From G965220075 sp965220075 (GTDB lineage: Bacteria > Chloroflexota > UBA11872): a DNA stretch of 64,000 nucleotides. Below are positions 24,522 through 33,128 of the stretch, in pieces. The notes beneath the pieces were generated by a model. That model saw only the letters and a list, made by a program, of their open reading frames with translations, did no database searches and was not told where the DNA came from. Location: contig OZ244806.1 in the NCBI GenBank assembly GCA_965220075.1, positions 2,046,001-2,110,000 on the forward strand, read 5' to 3'. Made by a program: the position numbers and the translations under genes. Every line of letters starts with the position of its first letter. Positions within the stretch are counted from its first letter, which is position 1.

Positions 24522-25399
24522 GTGCGCGGCTGCGCTTCGGCGTGATCGGCTGGCCGCTTGCGCATACCATCTCGCCGGCCTTTCAGAAGCCGGCCCTGGC
24601 CGCGCTCGGCGTCGACGCGGACTATGTGGCCGCTCCCACGCCGCCCGAGGATCTGGGCGGGCGGCTGGCTGCGATGCGCCGCGGAGAATGGGACGGGTTA
24701 AACGTGACTATCCCGCACAAGGTGGCGGTGGCGGGGTTGGTGCAGCACATGAGCCGGGCGGCGCGCCGCCTGGGGGCCGTCAACACCGTGATCCGGCGTG
24801 ACGGGCGGCTGGTTGGCGACAACACCGATCTAGAGGGCTTCATCACTGCGTTGCGAGAATATGGGGACATGGATCCTGGGAATGCGGCGGTGGTCATGCT
24901 GGGGGCCGGCGGGGCGGCGCGCGCGGCCGCCTGGGCCTTGCTCGACGCGGGCGCGGCGCAGCTGACGATTGCCAATCGCAGCGCGCAGCGCGCCCGGAGT
25001 CTGGCTGCGCACCTCGCAAGCTGCACCGGGACAAGGGTCGGCGGATACGGGTTGGACGACCCGCGGCTGGCGCCCGCCGTGGCGGGCGCCCGGCTGCTGG
25101 TCAACACGACCAGCGTCGGCATGGCGGGCGGCCCGGCGCCTGAGCTCTCACCCGTCCCGGCCGGCTGCCTGCACGCGCGGCTGTGCGTTTTCGACATCGT
25201 CTATCGCCCCGCGACGACCCCTCTGCTGGCGGCCGCTAAGGCGGCCGGCTGCGTCACGCTTGGGGGGCTCGAGATGCTGGTGCTGCAAGGCGCCGCCAGC
25301 CTGACCCGCTGGCTGGGCCGACCGGCGCCGGTCAACGTGATGATGGACGCCGCGCGCGCCGCTCTGGCGGCGCCCGCGCCCGTCTTGGAAGAGGGCTGA
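24518..25399 (+). CDS. aroE: Shikimate dehydrogenase
   Basis: 293 residues from the ATG at 24518, which overlaps the aroA stop. The protein shows FGVIGWPLAHTISPAFQKPAL (shikimate binding), GLNVTIPHKVAV with the catalytic Lys, GAVNTVIR, DNTDLEGF with the conserved Asp, the NADP-binding VVMLGAGGAARAAAWALLDAG and the C-terminal GLEMLVLQGAASLTRW. It reduces 3-dehydroshikimate to shikimate. The reading frame continues upstream inside aroA, but that part is a shadow. Confidence 0.95.
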   Translation: MSARLRFGVIGWPLAHTISPAFQKPALAALGVDADYVAAPTPPEDLGGRLAAMRRGEWDGLNVTIPHKVAVAGLVQHMSRAARRLGAVNTVIRRDGRLVGDNTDLEGFITALREYGDMDPGNAAVVMLGAGGAARAAAWALLDAGAAQLTIANRSAQRARSLAAHLASCTGTRVGGYGLDDPRLAPAVAGARLLVNTTSVGMAGGPAPELSPVPAGCLHARLCVFDIVYRPATTPLLAAAKAAGCVTLGGLEMLVLQGAASLTRWLGRPAPVNVMMDAARAALAAPAPVLEEG

Positions 25400-25403
25400 A
25401 TCG

Positions 25404-26582
25404 GTGAGCCGCCTGCGCTTCCTGACCGCCGGCGAATCGCACGGTCCCGGGCTGACCGTGATCGTGGAAGGCCTGCCGTTCGGTCTGCCGCTGTCCGTGC
25501 GGGACCTCAACCCGCAGTTGGCGCGCCGCCAGGCGGGCTATGGCCGCGGCGGCCGCATGAAGATCGAAAAGGACCAGGCCATCATTCGCAGCGGTGTGCG
25601 GCACGGCCGCACGCTGGGGAGTCCGGTCACTCTCCTCATCGAGAATCGCGACTGGGAAAACTGGCGCGACAAGATGGCTATCGAGCCTTTGGAGGGCGGC
25701 GTGCCGGCCGTAACCAAACCGCGCCCCGGCCATGCCGACCTGGCCGGGATGGTGAAGTACGGCACCGATGATTTGCGCAACATCCTGGAGCGCTCGAGCG
25801 CGCGTGAGACCACGGCGCGCGTGGCGGCCGGATCGGTGGCGCGCCGCTTGCTGGCCGAGCTCGGCATCCAGATCCGCAGCCGCAGCGCCCAGATAGGCCC
25901 CATCGACGACGCGCCCGACCTGGACCCGCAGCGTCCCGAGGCGTGGCCCTGGGACGCCGTGGAGGCGTCGCCGGTGCGCGCCGTCACGCCCGCGCGGGCG
26001 CGCCTGATGGTGGAGCAGATCGACCAGGCGCGCGCGGCCGGTTCAACCCTGGGCGGCGTTTTCGAGGTGATCGCCTGGGGGTTGCCCATCGGGCTGGGCA
26101 GTCACGTGCACTGGGACCGCAAGCTGGACGGCCGCCTGGCCCAGGCGATCGTTAGCATCAACGCGGTCAAGGGCGTCGAAATCGGCCCCGCGTTCGCGAA
26201 CACGGCGCGCCGCGGCCATGCCGTCCACGACGAGATCGACCGTTCGCAGGAGCGCGGCTGGACGCGCCTGAGCAACCGCGCCGGTGGCACCGAGGGCGGT
26301 ATGACCAGCGGTCAGCCGCTGGTCGTGCGCGGCGCGCTCAAGCCCATCTCCACCATGCGCCGACCGCTGCGCACGATCGACGTGAAGACCGGTGAGCGCA
26401 CCAGCGCGCACTTCGAGCGATCCGACGTGTGCGTGGTGCCCGCGGCCGGCGTGATCGGCGAGGCCATGGTCGCGCTGGTGCTGGCCGACGCCGTGCTGGA
26501 GAAGTTCGGCGGCGACAACATGGCCGATCTGGTGGACGCGGTGCACCGCGCCGGCCGAACGGCCGAGCCCGGCTCGGGATGA
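25404..26582 (+). CDS. aroC: Chorismate synthase
   Basis: 392 residues from a GTG four bases after aroE. It has the family signatures LTAGESHGPGLTVIVEGLP, RQAGYGRGGRM, the Arg-rich RHGRTLGSPVTL, SSARETTARVAAG and SNRAGGTEGGMTSGQPL. It eliminates phosphate from EPSP to give chorismate with reduced FMN. The gene overlaps aroK by 4 nt. Length is as expected for the family. Confidence 0.96.
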   Translation: MSRLRFLTAGESHGPGLTVIVEGLPFGLPLSVRDLNPQLARRQAGYGRGGRMKIEKDQAIIRSGVRHGRTLGSPVTLLIENRDWENWRDKMAIEPLEGGVPAVTKPRPGHADLAGMVKYGTDDLRNILERSSARETTARVAAGSVARRLLAELGIQIRSRSAQIGPIDDAPDLDPQRPEAWPWDAVEASPVRAVTPARARLMVEQIDQARAAGSTLGGVFEVIAWGLPIGLGSHVHWDRKLDGRLAQAIVSINAVKGVEIGPAFANTARRGHAVHDEIDRSQERGWTRLSNRAGGTEGGMTSGQPLVVRGALKPISTMRRPLRTIDVKTGERTSAHFERSDVCVVPAAGVIGEAMVALVLADAVLEKFGGDNMADLVDAVHRAGRTAEPGSG

Positions 26583-27127
26583 CGGGTCCGGCGGTTCGCG
26601 ATCGGGTCTTCCTGGTTGGGCTGAGCGGGGCGGGCAAGTCGGGGCTGGCGCGCGCCGTCGCGGTGCGCCTGGGTTGGTCGGCGCTGGACTGCGACGACGA
26701 GATCGCGCGCCGCGCCGGTATGTCGATCCCGCGCATCTTTAGCCGGCGGGGCGAGAGCGCGTTCCGCGCCCTGGAGCGCGAGGTGGTGCACACGTTCGCC
26801 GCCTGCCCCGGGCGCGTGGTCGCCCTGGGCGCCGGTGCGTTCGAGGATTCGGGCACGCGCGCGCTGCTTCTGCACAGCGGCCTGGTGGTGTGGCTGAAGG
26901 TGCGCCCGGCGACGGCCCTGAAACGCCTTGCGCCGGCGCTGGCCGGCGAGCCGCGCCCCATGCTGGGCAACGAGCCGGAGACGCGCCTGCGTGAGCTGCT
27001 GGAGGCGCGCTCACCCGCCTACGCGCAAGCCCACCTGCACGTGGATACCGACGACCGCGCGCCGCGGGAACTGGCCGGCCGCGTGGCGGCGGCGCTGCGC
27101 TGCGCGCCGCGCGAGCGGGCGCTCTGA
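26579..27127 (+). CDS. aroK: Shikimate kinase
   Basis: 182 residues from the ATG at 26579. The P-loop is VFLVGLSGAGKSGLAR; the shikimate-binding Asp and Arg lie in DCDDEIARRAGMSIPRIF and RRGESAFRALE; a glycine-rich VVALGAGAF corresponds to the family GGG loop but reads GAGA. It phosphorylates shikimate at the 3-hydroxyl. The altered glycine loop is a minor oddity. It overlaps aroC by 4 nt and aroB by 1 nt. Confidence 0.9.
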   Translation: MTGPAVRDRVFLVGLSGAGKSGLARAVAVRLGWSALDCDDEIARRAGMSIPRIFSRRGESAFRALEREVVHTFAACPGRVVALGAGAFEDSGTRALLLHSGLVVWLKVRPATALKRLAPALAGEPRPMLGNEPETRLRELLEARSPAYAQAHLHVDTDDRAPRELAGRVAAALRCAPRERAL

Positions 27128-28191
27128 TGGCCACGCTGGACCGGGTCGTGATCGGGCGCGGCGCCCTGCAACGGCTCCCGGCCGAATGGGCGCGGGCCGG
27201 CTTGCCGGCGCGCGCGTTTCTGATCGCGGACGCCACCGTCATGGAGATTCACGGCGAGCGAGCGCTCGGCCATCTGCGCGCCGGCGGCGTGGAAACCAGG
27301 CAGCGCACGTTTCCGGCGGGCGAATCCAGCAAATCGGTCGAGACGGCGACCAGCTTGTGGAACTGGCTGATCGAGTCCGGCGCGGAGCGCAGCGATCCGA
27401 TCGTAGCTCTGGGCGGCGGCGTGGCGGGCGACCTGGTGGGCTTCGTAGCCGCCACCTACGCGCGCGGGGCGCCCCTCGTGCAGATTCCCACGACGCTGCT
27501 GGCGCAGGTCGACAGCAGCGTCGGAGGCAAGGTGGCGGTGGACCTGCCGGGCGCCAAGAACCTCGTGGGAGCGTTCTGGCCCGCGCGGCTCACGTTGATC
27601 GATCCGGACCTACTCAGCAGCCTGCCGCAGGCGCAGCTGGTGGCCGACTGCGCCGAAGTCATCAAGACCGCCATGATTTTCGACGCGGCAATGTTCGATC
27701 TCATCGAAGCGCAGGCCGAGCGTCTGGACGATCCGGACTTCCGCGCGCAACTGATCGACCGCTGCGTGCGCTGGAAGGCCAGGGTCGTCGACCAGGATCC
27801 GCATGAACGCGGCGCGCGCGCGATCCTCAACTACGGCCACACCATCGCGCACGGACTCGAGGCGGCGGCCGGATACGGCCGTTACCGTCACGGCGAAGCA
27901 GTGGCGATAGGCATGGTCGGCGCGGCCGAAATCGCGGTCCGCAGCGGGCGGCTGGACCGGCGGGACGCGGACCGACAAAATCGGCTGCTGGCGCGCCTGG
28001 GGCTGCCGCGCGTCTACGAACACGCCGAACCGGCGGCGATCCTGGAACGCATGCGGCGCGACAAGAAGGTCCGAGACGGGTCCATCAAATGGGTGCTGCC
28101 GGACCGTGTGGGGGCGGCTTCGATCGGAGTTGAGGTGGATATTGCGACCGTGGTCGACGTGCTGAGCGGGCTTCGCTCGGACGCCAGGTAG
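27127..28191 (+). CDS. aroB: 3-dehydroquinate synthase
   Basis: 354 residues. Conserved blocks: FPAGESSKSVETATSLW, ALGGGVAGDLVGFVAATYARG, IPTTLLAQVDSSVGGKVAVDLPGAKN, ECAEVIKT-like DCAEVIKTAMI, and the metal-binding NYGHTIAHGLEAAAG with RHGEAVAIGM. It converts DAHP to 3-dehydroquinate using NAD and a divalent metal. It is the last gene of the shikimate operon. Dehydroquinase (aroD/aroQ), needed between AroB and AroE, is not in this cluster. Confidence 0.95.
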   Translation: MATLDRVVIGRGALQRLPAEWARAGLPARAFLIADATVMEIHGERALGHLRAGGVETRQRTFPAGESSKSVETATSLWNWLIESGAERSDPIVALGGGVAGDLVGFVAATYARGAPLVQIPTTLLAQVDSSVGGKVAVDLPGAKNLVGAFWPARLTLIDPDLLSSLPQAQLVADCAEVIKTAMIFDAAMFDLIEAQAERLDDPDFRAQLIDRCVRWKARVVDQDPHERGARAILNYGHTIAHGLEAAAGYGRYRHGEAVAIGMVGAAEIAVRSGRLDRRDADRQNRLLARLGLPRVYEHAEPAAILERMRRDKKVRDGSIKWVLPDRVGAASIGVEVDIATVVDVLSGLRSDAR

Positions 28192-28285
28192 CGCAATCCG
28201 GCGCCCATGTGTTTTCCGTCGGCGGCCGTGCTTCTAGAATCCCCCATGCGGTTGGCTCGCTCAAACGCCCCCGGCGCGGCCTGAC

Positions 28286-29140
28286 GTGGAGGTCCTGGCT
28301 ACCGTACTGACGGTCATCCTGGCGCTGCTGGCCGCGTTTATGGCGGCGCTCTGGGCGGCCGGCGCCATATGGGCTTTTCAGGACATCAGGGCGCGCACGC
28401 AAGACATCTACGTACAGCTCTTCGCGACGCTGCTGGTGCTCGTGTTCGGGCCGTTCGGCGCCCTGCTGTACCTGATCCTGCGGCCGCGCGAGACGCTGGA
28501 CGACTCCTATCTGCGCGTCCTGCAGGAAGAAGCGATCTTGCGCGAGATGGGCGGCGGCGATCCGCCGGCGGCCGGGCTGCACACCATAAACGGCAAAGCG
28601 CCCACGCTGGGCCGCAACGTCTTCGTGGCGCCCGGCGCACAGCTCATCGGCGACGTGCGCCTGGGGGACGGCGTGAGCGTCTGGTACAACGCGGTCATTC
28701 GCGCCGACATCGCGCCGGTCATCGTTGGTCCGGGAACCAACATCCAGGACGGTTCGGTGCTGCACGTGGACGTCGCCACGCCGTTGATCATCGGCGCCAA
28801 CGTGTCGATCGGGCACATGGCCACCGTGCACGGCTGCACGGTCGAGGACGAGTGCCTGATCGGCATCCACGCCACCGTGCTCAGCCATGCGCGCATTCGG
28901 CGCCATTCGGTCGTGGGGGCGGCGGCGCTGGTCCCCGAGGGTCGCGACTACCCGGAGCGGTCGCTGCTGGTTGGAGTCCCCGCCAGGGCGGCGCGCCAGG
29001 TCACCCAGGAGGAAGTCGCACACATGATCGTGGAGCGCGCGGCCGAGTATCGGGGCTACGCCGCCAGCGAGCTGCGCGCCCGCGCCGACGGCGCGGCTCC
29101 GCCGCCGGCCGGACCAGAGACGGTTGCGACCCAGCCCTGA
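28286..29140 (+). CDS. Membrane-anchored gamma-carbonic-anhydrase-like protein (PLDc_N-like helices fused to a left-handed beta-helix)
   Basis: 284 residues from GTG 28286. Residues about 1-65 contain two hydrophobic helices (VLTVILALLAAFMAALWAAG and LFATLLVLVFGPFGALLYLI), ending with LRPRETLDDSYLRVLQEEAI, like the PLDc_N/cardiolipin-synthase-type membrane unit. Residues about 105-250 are hexapeptide repeats (VFVAPGAQLIGDVRLGDGVSVWYNAVIRADI) with VLHVDV and IGHMATVHGC supplying the His residues that bind metal in gamma carbonic anhydrases. The C-terminus is Ala/Pro rich. The two parts read through in one frame with no repeat or stop between them. Catalysis of CO2 hydration is not assured, since many relatives are structural. 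It sits 94 nt after aroB and 15 nt before radC. Confidence 0.75.
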   Translation: MEVLATVLTVILALLAAFMAALWAAGAIWAFQDIRARTQDIYVQLFATLLVLVFGPFGALLYLILRPRETLDDSYLRVLQEEAILREMGGGDPPAAGLHTINGKAPTLGRNVFVAPGAQLIGDVRLGDGVSVWYNAVIRADIAPVIVGPGTNIQDGSVLHVDVATPLIIGANVSIGHMATVHGCTVEDECLIGIHATVLSHARIRRHSVVGAAALVPEGRDYPERSLLVGVPARAARQVTQEEVAHMIVERAAEYRGYAASELRARADGAAPPPAGPETVATQP

Positions 29141-29155
29141 CCGGCGGCGGCGCGC

Positions 29156-29878
29156 GTGAGCCCGCCGCCCCAACCGGCGCGGCCGGGCTACAGCCTGCGC
29201 ATTCGCGACATGGCGGCCGGCCAGCGGCCGCGCGAGCGCCTGGAACGCCACGGCGCCAGCTCGCTCAACGAGGCCGAGCTCTTGGCCATCGTGCTGCGCA
29301 CGGGATCACAGCGCGGCAGCGCCATCGAGCTTGCCCAGGCCCTGGTCAACGGCTTCGGCGGCCTGCGCGGTCTGGCGGACGCGAGCTTCACCGAGATTCG
29401 CGCTCAGCACGGTGTGGGAGTGGCCAAAGCCGCGCAGATCAAGGCCGCGCTGGAGCTGGCGCGGCGCCTGCAGATGGAAGCGCTGGACACCAGACCGCAG
29501 GTGCGCAGTCCGCAGGACGCCGCGCGCATCCTGGCGCCGCGCATGAGCGGGCTCGGCGACGAAACGCTGCAAGTAATGCTGCTGGATGCGCGCCACCGCG
29601 TGATCGAGATCAGTCAGGTGGCGCAGGGCTCGGTGAATACCGTGGGCGCACGCATGGCGGACATCTTCCGCGAGGCGGTGCGCCTGAACTCTCCGGCCGT
29701 GATACTGGCTCACAACCACCCCTCGGGGGACGCCACGCCTTCCCAGGAGGACGCCGCGCTAACCCGCAGCGCGGCCGAGGCCGGCAAGATCCTGGGCGTG
29801 GAGGTGCTGGACCACGTAGTGGTGGCCCGCGGGCCTTCGAATTTCGTCAGCCTGCGCGAGCAGGGGATCGAGTGGTAG
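29156..29878 (+). CDS. radC: RadC family (JAB/MPN metalloprotease-fold) protein
   Basis: 240 residues from a GTG at 29156. An N-terminal helix-hairpin-helix region (RLERHGASSLNEAELLAIVLRTG; GVGVAKAAQIKAALELARR) precedes the JAMM domain with RMADIFREAVRLNSPAVILAHNHPSGD and LDHVVVA. His-x-His in HNHPSGD and the downstream Asp are the metal ligands. Despite its name its role in DNA repair is uncertain. The gene is chromosomal in context, not in a phage or plasmid cluster. Confidence 0.93.
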   Translation: MSPPPQPARPGYSLRIRDMAAGQRPRERLERHGASSLNEAELLAIVLRTGSQRGSAIELAQALVNGFGGLRGLADASFTEIRAQHGVGVAKAAQIKAALELARRLQMEALDTRPQVRSPQDAARILAPRMSGLGDETLQVMLLDARHRVIEISQVAQGSVNTVGARMADIFREAVRLNSPAVILAHNHPSGDATPSQEDAALTRSAAEAGKILGVEVLDHVVVARGPSNFVSLREQGIEW

Positions 29879-30087
29879 GGGCCGCGGCACGGACTTCGCC
29901 CCACGCGTCGTCCCGACCTGAAATCCGGCGCGTCATGCATTGGTCGGCGCTGGCATCTACTCCACGGGAACCGGCTCGCCCGTGGGAAAGGCCGGCCGCC
30001 AGTATTGGAGCGGGAAGGAAACTCACAGCGCTCACGGGACGCGCCCCTGCGAGGCGTCGAGCTAAAGCGCCGGCGGCATAGCCCCCG

Positions 30088-31248
30088 CTACTCGCTGGGC
30101 GCCACGAACAACAAGCCTTCAATGTCCAGCCGAAGTATGCCAACGTCGGGATCGACGTCGTAAGCGAGGATGAAGTTGGCGTTTTCGGACGGGAGGAGCT
30201 GAGTCGGAACCATCAACGGACGGCCCTCGGAGGCATCCTCCGAAGGCGCAACGTTCAACTCGGACATTGCGTCGTCGCTTGCCCCGATCCGGCGGTCGTC
30301 AAGCGTCAGCAGAACTATCTCCTCCGGTGAGACCACGAGGTTGCTGTTGCTCTGATTGCTGAATCCAAGCCGCACAATGTGGAACACGCCGTTCCGCGGC
30401 TGCAGCCCATCGCCGATGGTCTCCGCGCTCTCGAACGCTATGAACCGAACCTCGAGCCCCGAGTCGGCGTTGGTGTACTGACCCACGCCAGGCAGTCCAG
30501 CCATGATTCCCTCCGCGCCTTCAATCTCGTCGAACGCCGGCAGTGCAAAGCGCGCACCCTCGAAGTCAAGCGTGAGGCCGACGAGATCGGGGTTGATGTC
30601 GAAAACCGCGATCACTTGCGTGGTGAATCCCCTCTCGGGAATAGATTGCGTGCCGGAGAGGGCCCGTGCCCGGCTGCCGGGAGGCGGCATAGTAGAGAGT
30701 GCCATGCTGCCTCGGGCATCGATGGCGATCTTCGCGCCTTCCGCCGTGACGAGGAATATCCGCTCACTCTCGATTATCTGTGGTCCATCCGTACTGTTGG
30801 TCAATTGCACGGTGGCGAACATGAAGATGCCGTTTAGCGGGCGCTCCGAAATTACGGCCCCGCCCCCATGTATTTGCCCGATGCCTTGACTAGGGTCCCA
30901 GCCCACAAGAATCGCGTCGAGACCTGACGTGGTCTGCGTGGCCTCGCCCACGGTTGGGAGCACCGGGGCGGCGGTGGCTTCAAGCGCGGGAGTCTCGCCG
31001 GCGGCTTCGGCCGGGGCTTCATCTTCGGCTTCGGGGGCTTGGGTCACGGCGACTGTCTCGCCTCGTGCGGCGGCGTCCGACTCCGCCTGCGCCGATAACC
31101 GTCCGCTCACACTGCGCATCAGCGCCTCTTCGCCGGGCGCGAGCGAGATCCGCAACGCAGCCAGCAACACGCCGACGGCGATGATGGAGATGAGAACGAC
31201 TTGAACGCTTCCCGGTAAGTTGCGAACGCTTGAAATGGCCCCAGTCAT
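30088..31248 (-). CDS. Single-pass membrane protein with two DUF4352-like domains
   Basis: 386 residues from the ATG at 31248, with GAGGGAG just upstream. A membrane helix (VVLISIIAVGVLLAALRISL) lies near residue 25, followed by a low-complexity Ala/Glu/Pro/Thr linker. Two similar extracellular domains follow, about 130-245 and 255-385. Both have NGIFMFATVQLTN or NGVFHIVRLGFSN, then a strand segment IFLVTAEGAKI or IVLLTLDDRRI, and end with a VFDINPDLVGLTLDFEGARF or AYDVDPDVGILRLDIEGLLF motif. This is the DUF4352/Telo_bind-like beta-sandwich pattern. Function is unknown; surface exposure is inferred. Confidence 0.7.
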   Translation of the reverse strand: MTGAISSVRNLPGSVQVVLISIIAVGVLLAALRISLAPGEEALMRSVSGRLSAQAESDAAARGETVAVTQAPEAEDEAPAEAAGETPALEATAAPVLPTVGEATQTTSGLDAILVGWDPSQGIGQIHGGGAVISERPLNGIFMFATVQLTNSTDGPQIIESERIFLVTAEGAKIAIDARGSMALSTMPPPGSRARALSGTQSIPERGFTTQVIAVFDINPDLVGLTLDFEGARFALPAFDEIEGAEGIMAGLPGVGQYTNADSGLEVRFIAFESAETIGDGLQPRNGVFHIVRLGFSNQSNSNLVVSPEEIVLLTLDDRRIGASDDAMSELNVAPSEDASEGRPLMVPTQLLPSENANFILAYDVDPDVGILRLDIEGLLFVAPSE

Positions 31249-31529
31249 CGTGCTCCCTCGTAATGCCTCCGGCCGCGCGACGCCGCGACGCTGATGGAGT
31301 TCGTCTCCGCTCAGGGCATCCCAATCAGTTTGAAGTGCGAGGGGGCGCCGCGTCAACCTCGTAATGGGAGCAGGCGTCCCAATATTTCCCGCACTCCTGT
31401 CACCCGGCGTGCGGCGCCGCGCCGGGGCGGCGGCGGCACTATCCCCGCGCCGCGTTGTGTTTGCGTGGAAGCGGACTAAGCTGGGCGGCGCCCAGCCGGG
31501 CCTGAGCCCGCGCGCAAAGGACACAGACC

Positions 31530-32822
31530 GTGCCCGTACAAGGCGACTACGACTGCTTTAGCGAAGACTGGCGGCGCACCAATCCGGACCTGGTTCTGTA
31601 TCTGCCCGAGGAACCGTCCTTCTGGATCGAGGCGGTCGACCACGTGCTGGTCGACGTCACGCCAGGCGGTGATCTGCTGGCGATCTTTGCGCTGGCCAGC
31701 GAGCCGCACGGAGCGGACTACCGGGTGGCGTACACGCGCAGCGGCGACGGCGGCCTCACCTGGGCGCCGGTGGGAACCATAGACGGCGCGGGGGCCAAGC
31801 CGGGACAAGTGAGCTGCTTCGGCTTCCCCGTTATCAGTCGGCGCGGCCGCATCTACTGCTACTACAACCAGGGCCGGGCCATCGGGGACAGCTACCAGAC
31901 CTGCTTTCTGCGCTGCAAGTACTCCGACGACGACGGCCGAACCTGGATCGACGGCGAAGTCACGATCCCCTACCGGCCCAGCGTCAACGACCATCCCGAC
32001 CGGAGCATAGGCGCGAACTGCGTGATCTGGCAGAAGCCGATCCGCGACGCTCAAGGCCGCCACGTCATCGGTTTCACGCGCTGGACCAACTCGTTCGTCA
32101 AGACGGCGCACAAGGAAGACGAGTACATGATGTCGCGCCGGGACAGTCACGCCGAGTTCCTGCGCTTCGAGAACATCGACGACTCCCCGCACCCGCGCGA
32201 CGTGCGGCTGACTTGGCTGCAGAACGACGAGACGGCCATCGGCGTGCCGGTGCCCTATGAGCCGGAGGCCTCACGGGGATACTCCTACTGCGAGGAGCCC
32301 AGCGCGGTACTGCTGCCCGACGGCCGGCTGTTCAACGTGGCGCGGACGGCCACCGGGCAGATCTGGTACACGGTGTCCGAGGACGACGGCGTGACCTGGG
32401 GACCCACCGAGCCGTTGCGCTACCGCGACGATGGCGCGCCGGTGCTCAACCCGGTCTCACCCTGCCCGATTTTCGGCCTGGAGGACGGGCGTTTCCTGCT
32501 CATGCTGCAAAACCACGACGGGCATGGCTACGGCGGGCGCGACGCGCGCGACTTCAACGCCAGGCGTCCGCAGTTCATGGCCGTGGGGGAGTACCGCCCA
32601 GGCGCCCACCAACCGATCTGGTTCAGCAAACCCGTGCTGCTGTTCGACACCGAGAACATCGGCGTTTACCCCTACTACATGAAGTGGCTCTCGATGTACG
32701 CGAGCGTCACCGAGCAGGCCGGCCAGCGGATTCTCTGGTACGCCGACCGGAAGATCTTCGGCCTCGGCCGCTACATAACCGACGAGATGCTGGCGCCGCT
32801 AACGGTGCCGTCGCAGCCATAG
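31530..32822 (+). CDS. Sialidase-fold (BNR/Asp-box) protein, copy A
   Basis: 430 residues from a GTG with AAAGGA upstream. Asp-box motifs are visible: SGDGGLTWAP, SDDDGRTWID and SEDDGVTWGP, spaced as in six-bladed sialidase propellers. Other conserved blocks are GQVSCFGFPVISRRGRIYCYYN and the C-terminal YADRKIFGLGRYITDEMLAPLTVPS. There is no signal peptide, so it is probably cytoplasmic. A paralog of exactly the same length lies at 50957-52249 with many identical blocks. Whether it cleaves sialic acid is doubtful; the fold also serves other glycosidases and lyases. Substrate is unknown. Confidence 0.8.
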   Translation: MPVQGDYDCFSEDWRRTNPDLVLYLPEEPSFWIEAVDHVLVDVTPGGDLLAIFALASEPHGADYRVAYTRSGDGGLTWAPVGTIDGAGAKPGQVSCFGFPVISRRGRIYCYYNQGRAIGDSYQTCFLRCKYSDDDGRTWIDGEVTIPYRPSVNDHPDRSIGANCVIWQKPIRDAQGRHVIGFTRWTNSFVKTAHKEDEYMMSRRDSHAEFLRFENIDDSPHPRDVRLTWLQNDETAIGVPVPYEPEASRGYSYCEEPSAVLLPDGRLFNVARTATGQIWYTVSEDDGVTWGPTEPLRYRDDGAPVLNPVSPCPIFGLEDGRFLLMLQNHDGHGYGGRDARDFNARRPQFMAVGEYRPGAHQPIWFSKPVLLFDTENIGVYPYYMKWLSMYASVTEQAGQRILWYADRKIFGLGRYITDEMLAPLTVPSQP

Positions 32823-33128
32823 GCCGCCTCGGCCTGTTCGCGCGAGTTGAGAGCCTCGCCACCCGGTGGGGTATGCGGATGCGCCCCAGCGGGATGAGGC
32901 GCGCGTGACCTAGGCAGCCCTCGACCGAACACTGACGGCCGGCTGGGCGCTCAGGTGCGGGAGCACGGCTTAGGGCACGAGCTCGCGGGCGCCGAAGTCG
33001 ACGAGGCTCTCGACGACCAACGGGCCCCAAGCTCCAAGCTCGGGGGGAGGGCGAGCGCGGCTGGCGGCGAGTCGACTCCAACAGCGGTGTAGGCTGAGCC
33101 TGCCCGACTTCGTGAGGCTAGGCGGCCG
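32823..33128. other. Gene-free stretch upstream of lysA
   Basis: About 306 nt. I see no protein-like frame, no tRNA, no lysine riboswitch core and no intrinsic terminator. It should contain the lysA promoter, but no convincing -35/-10 pair stands out. Confidence 0.4.

Noticed and set aside
28369..30081. Plus-strand open frame of 570 codons over the carbonic-anhydrase and radC genes
   Set aside because: It is a frame shadow; the other frames hold proteins with clear motifs.
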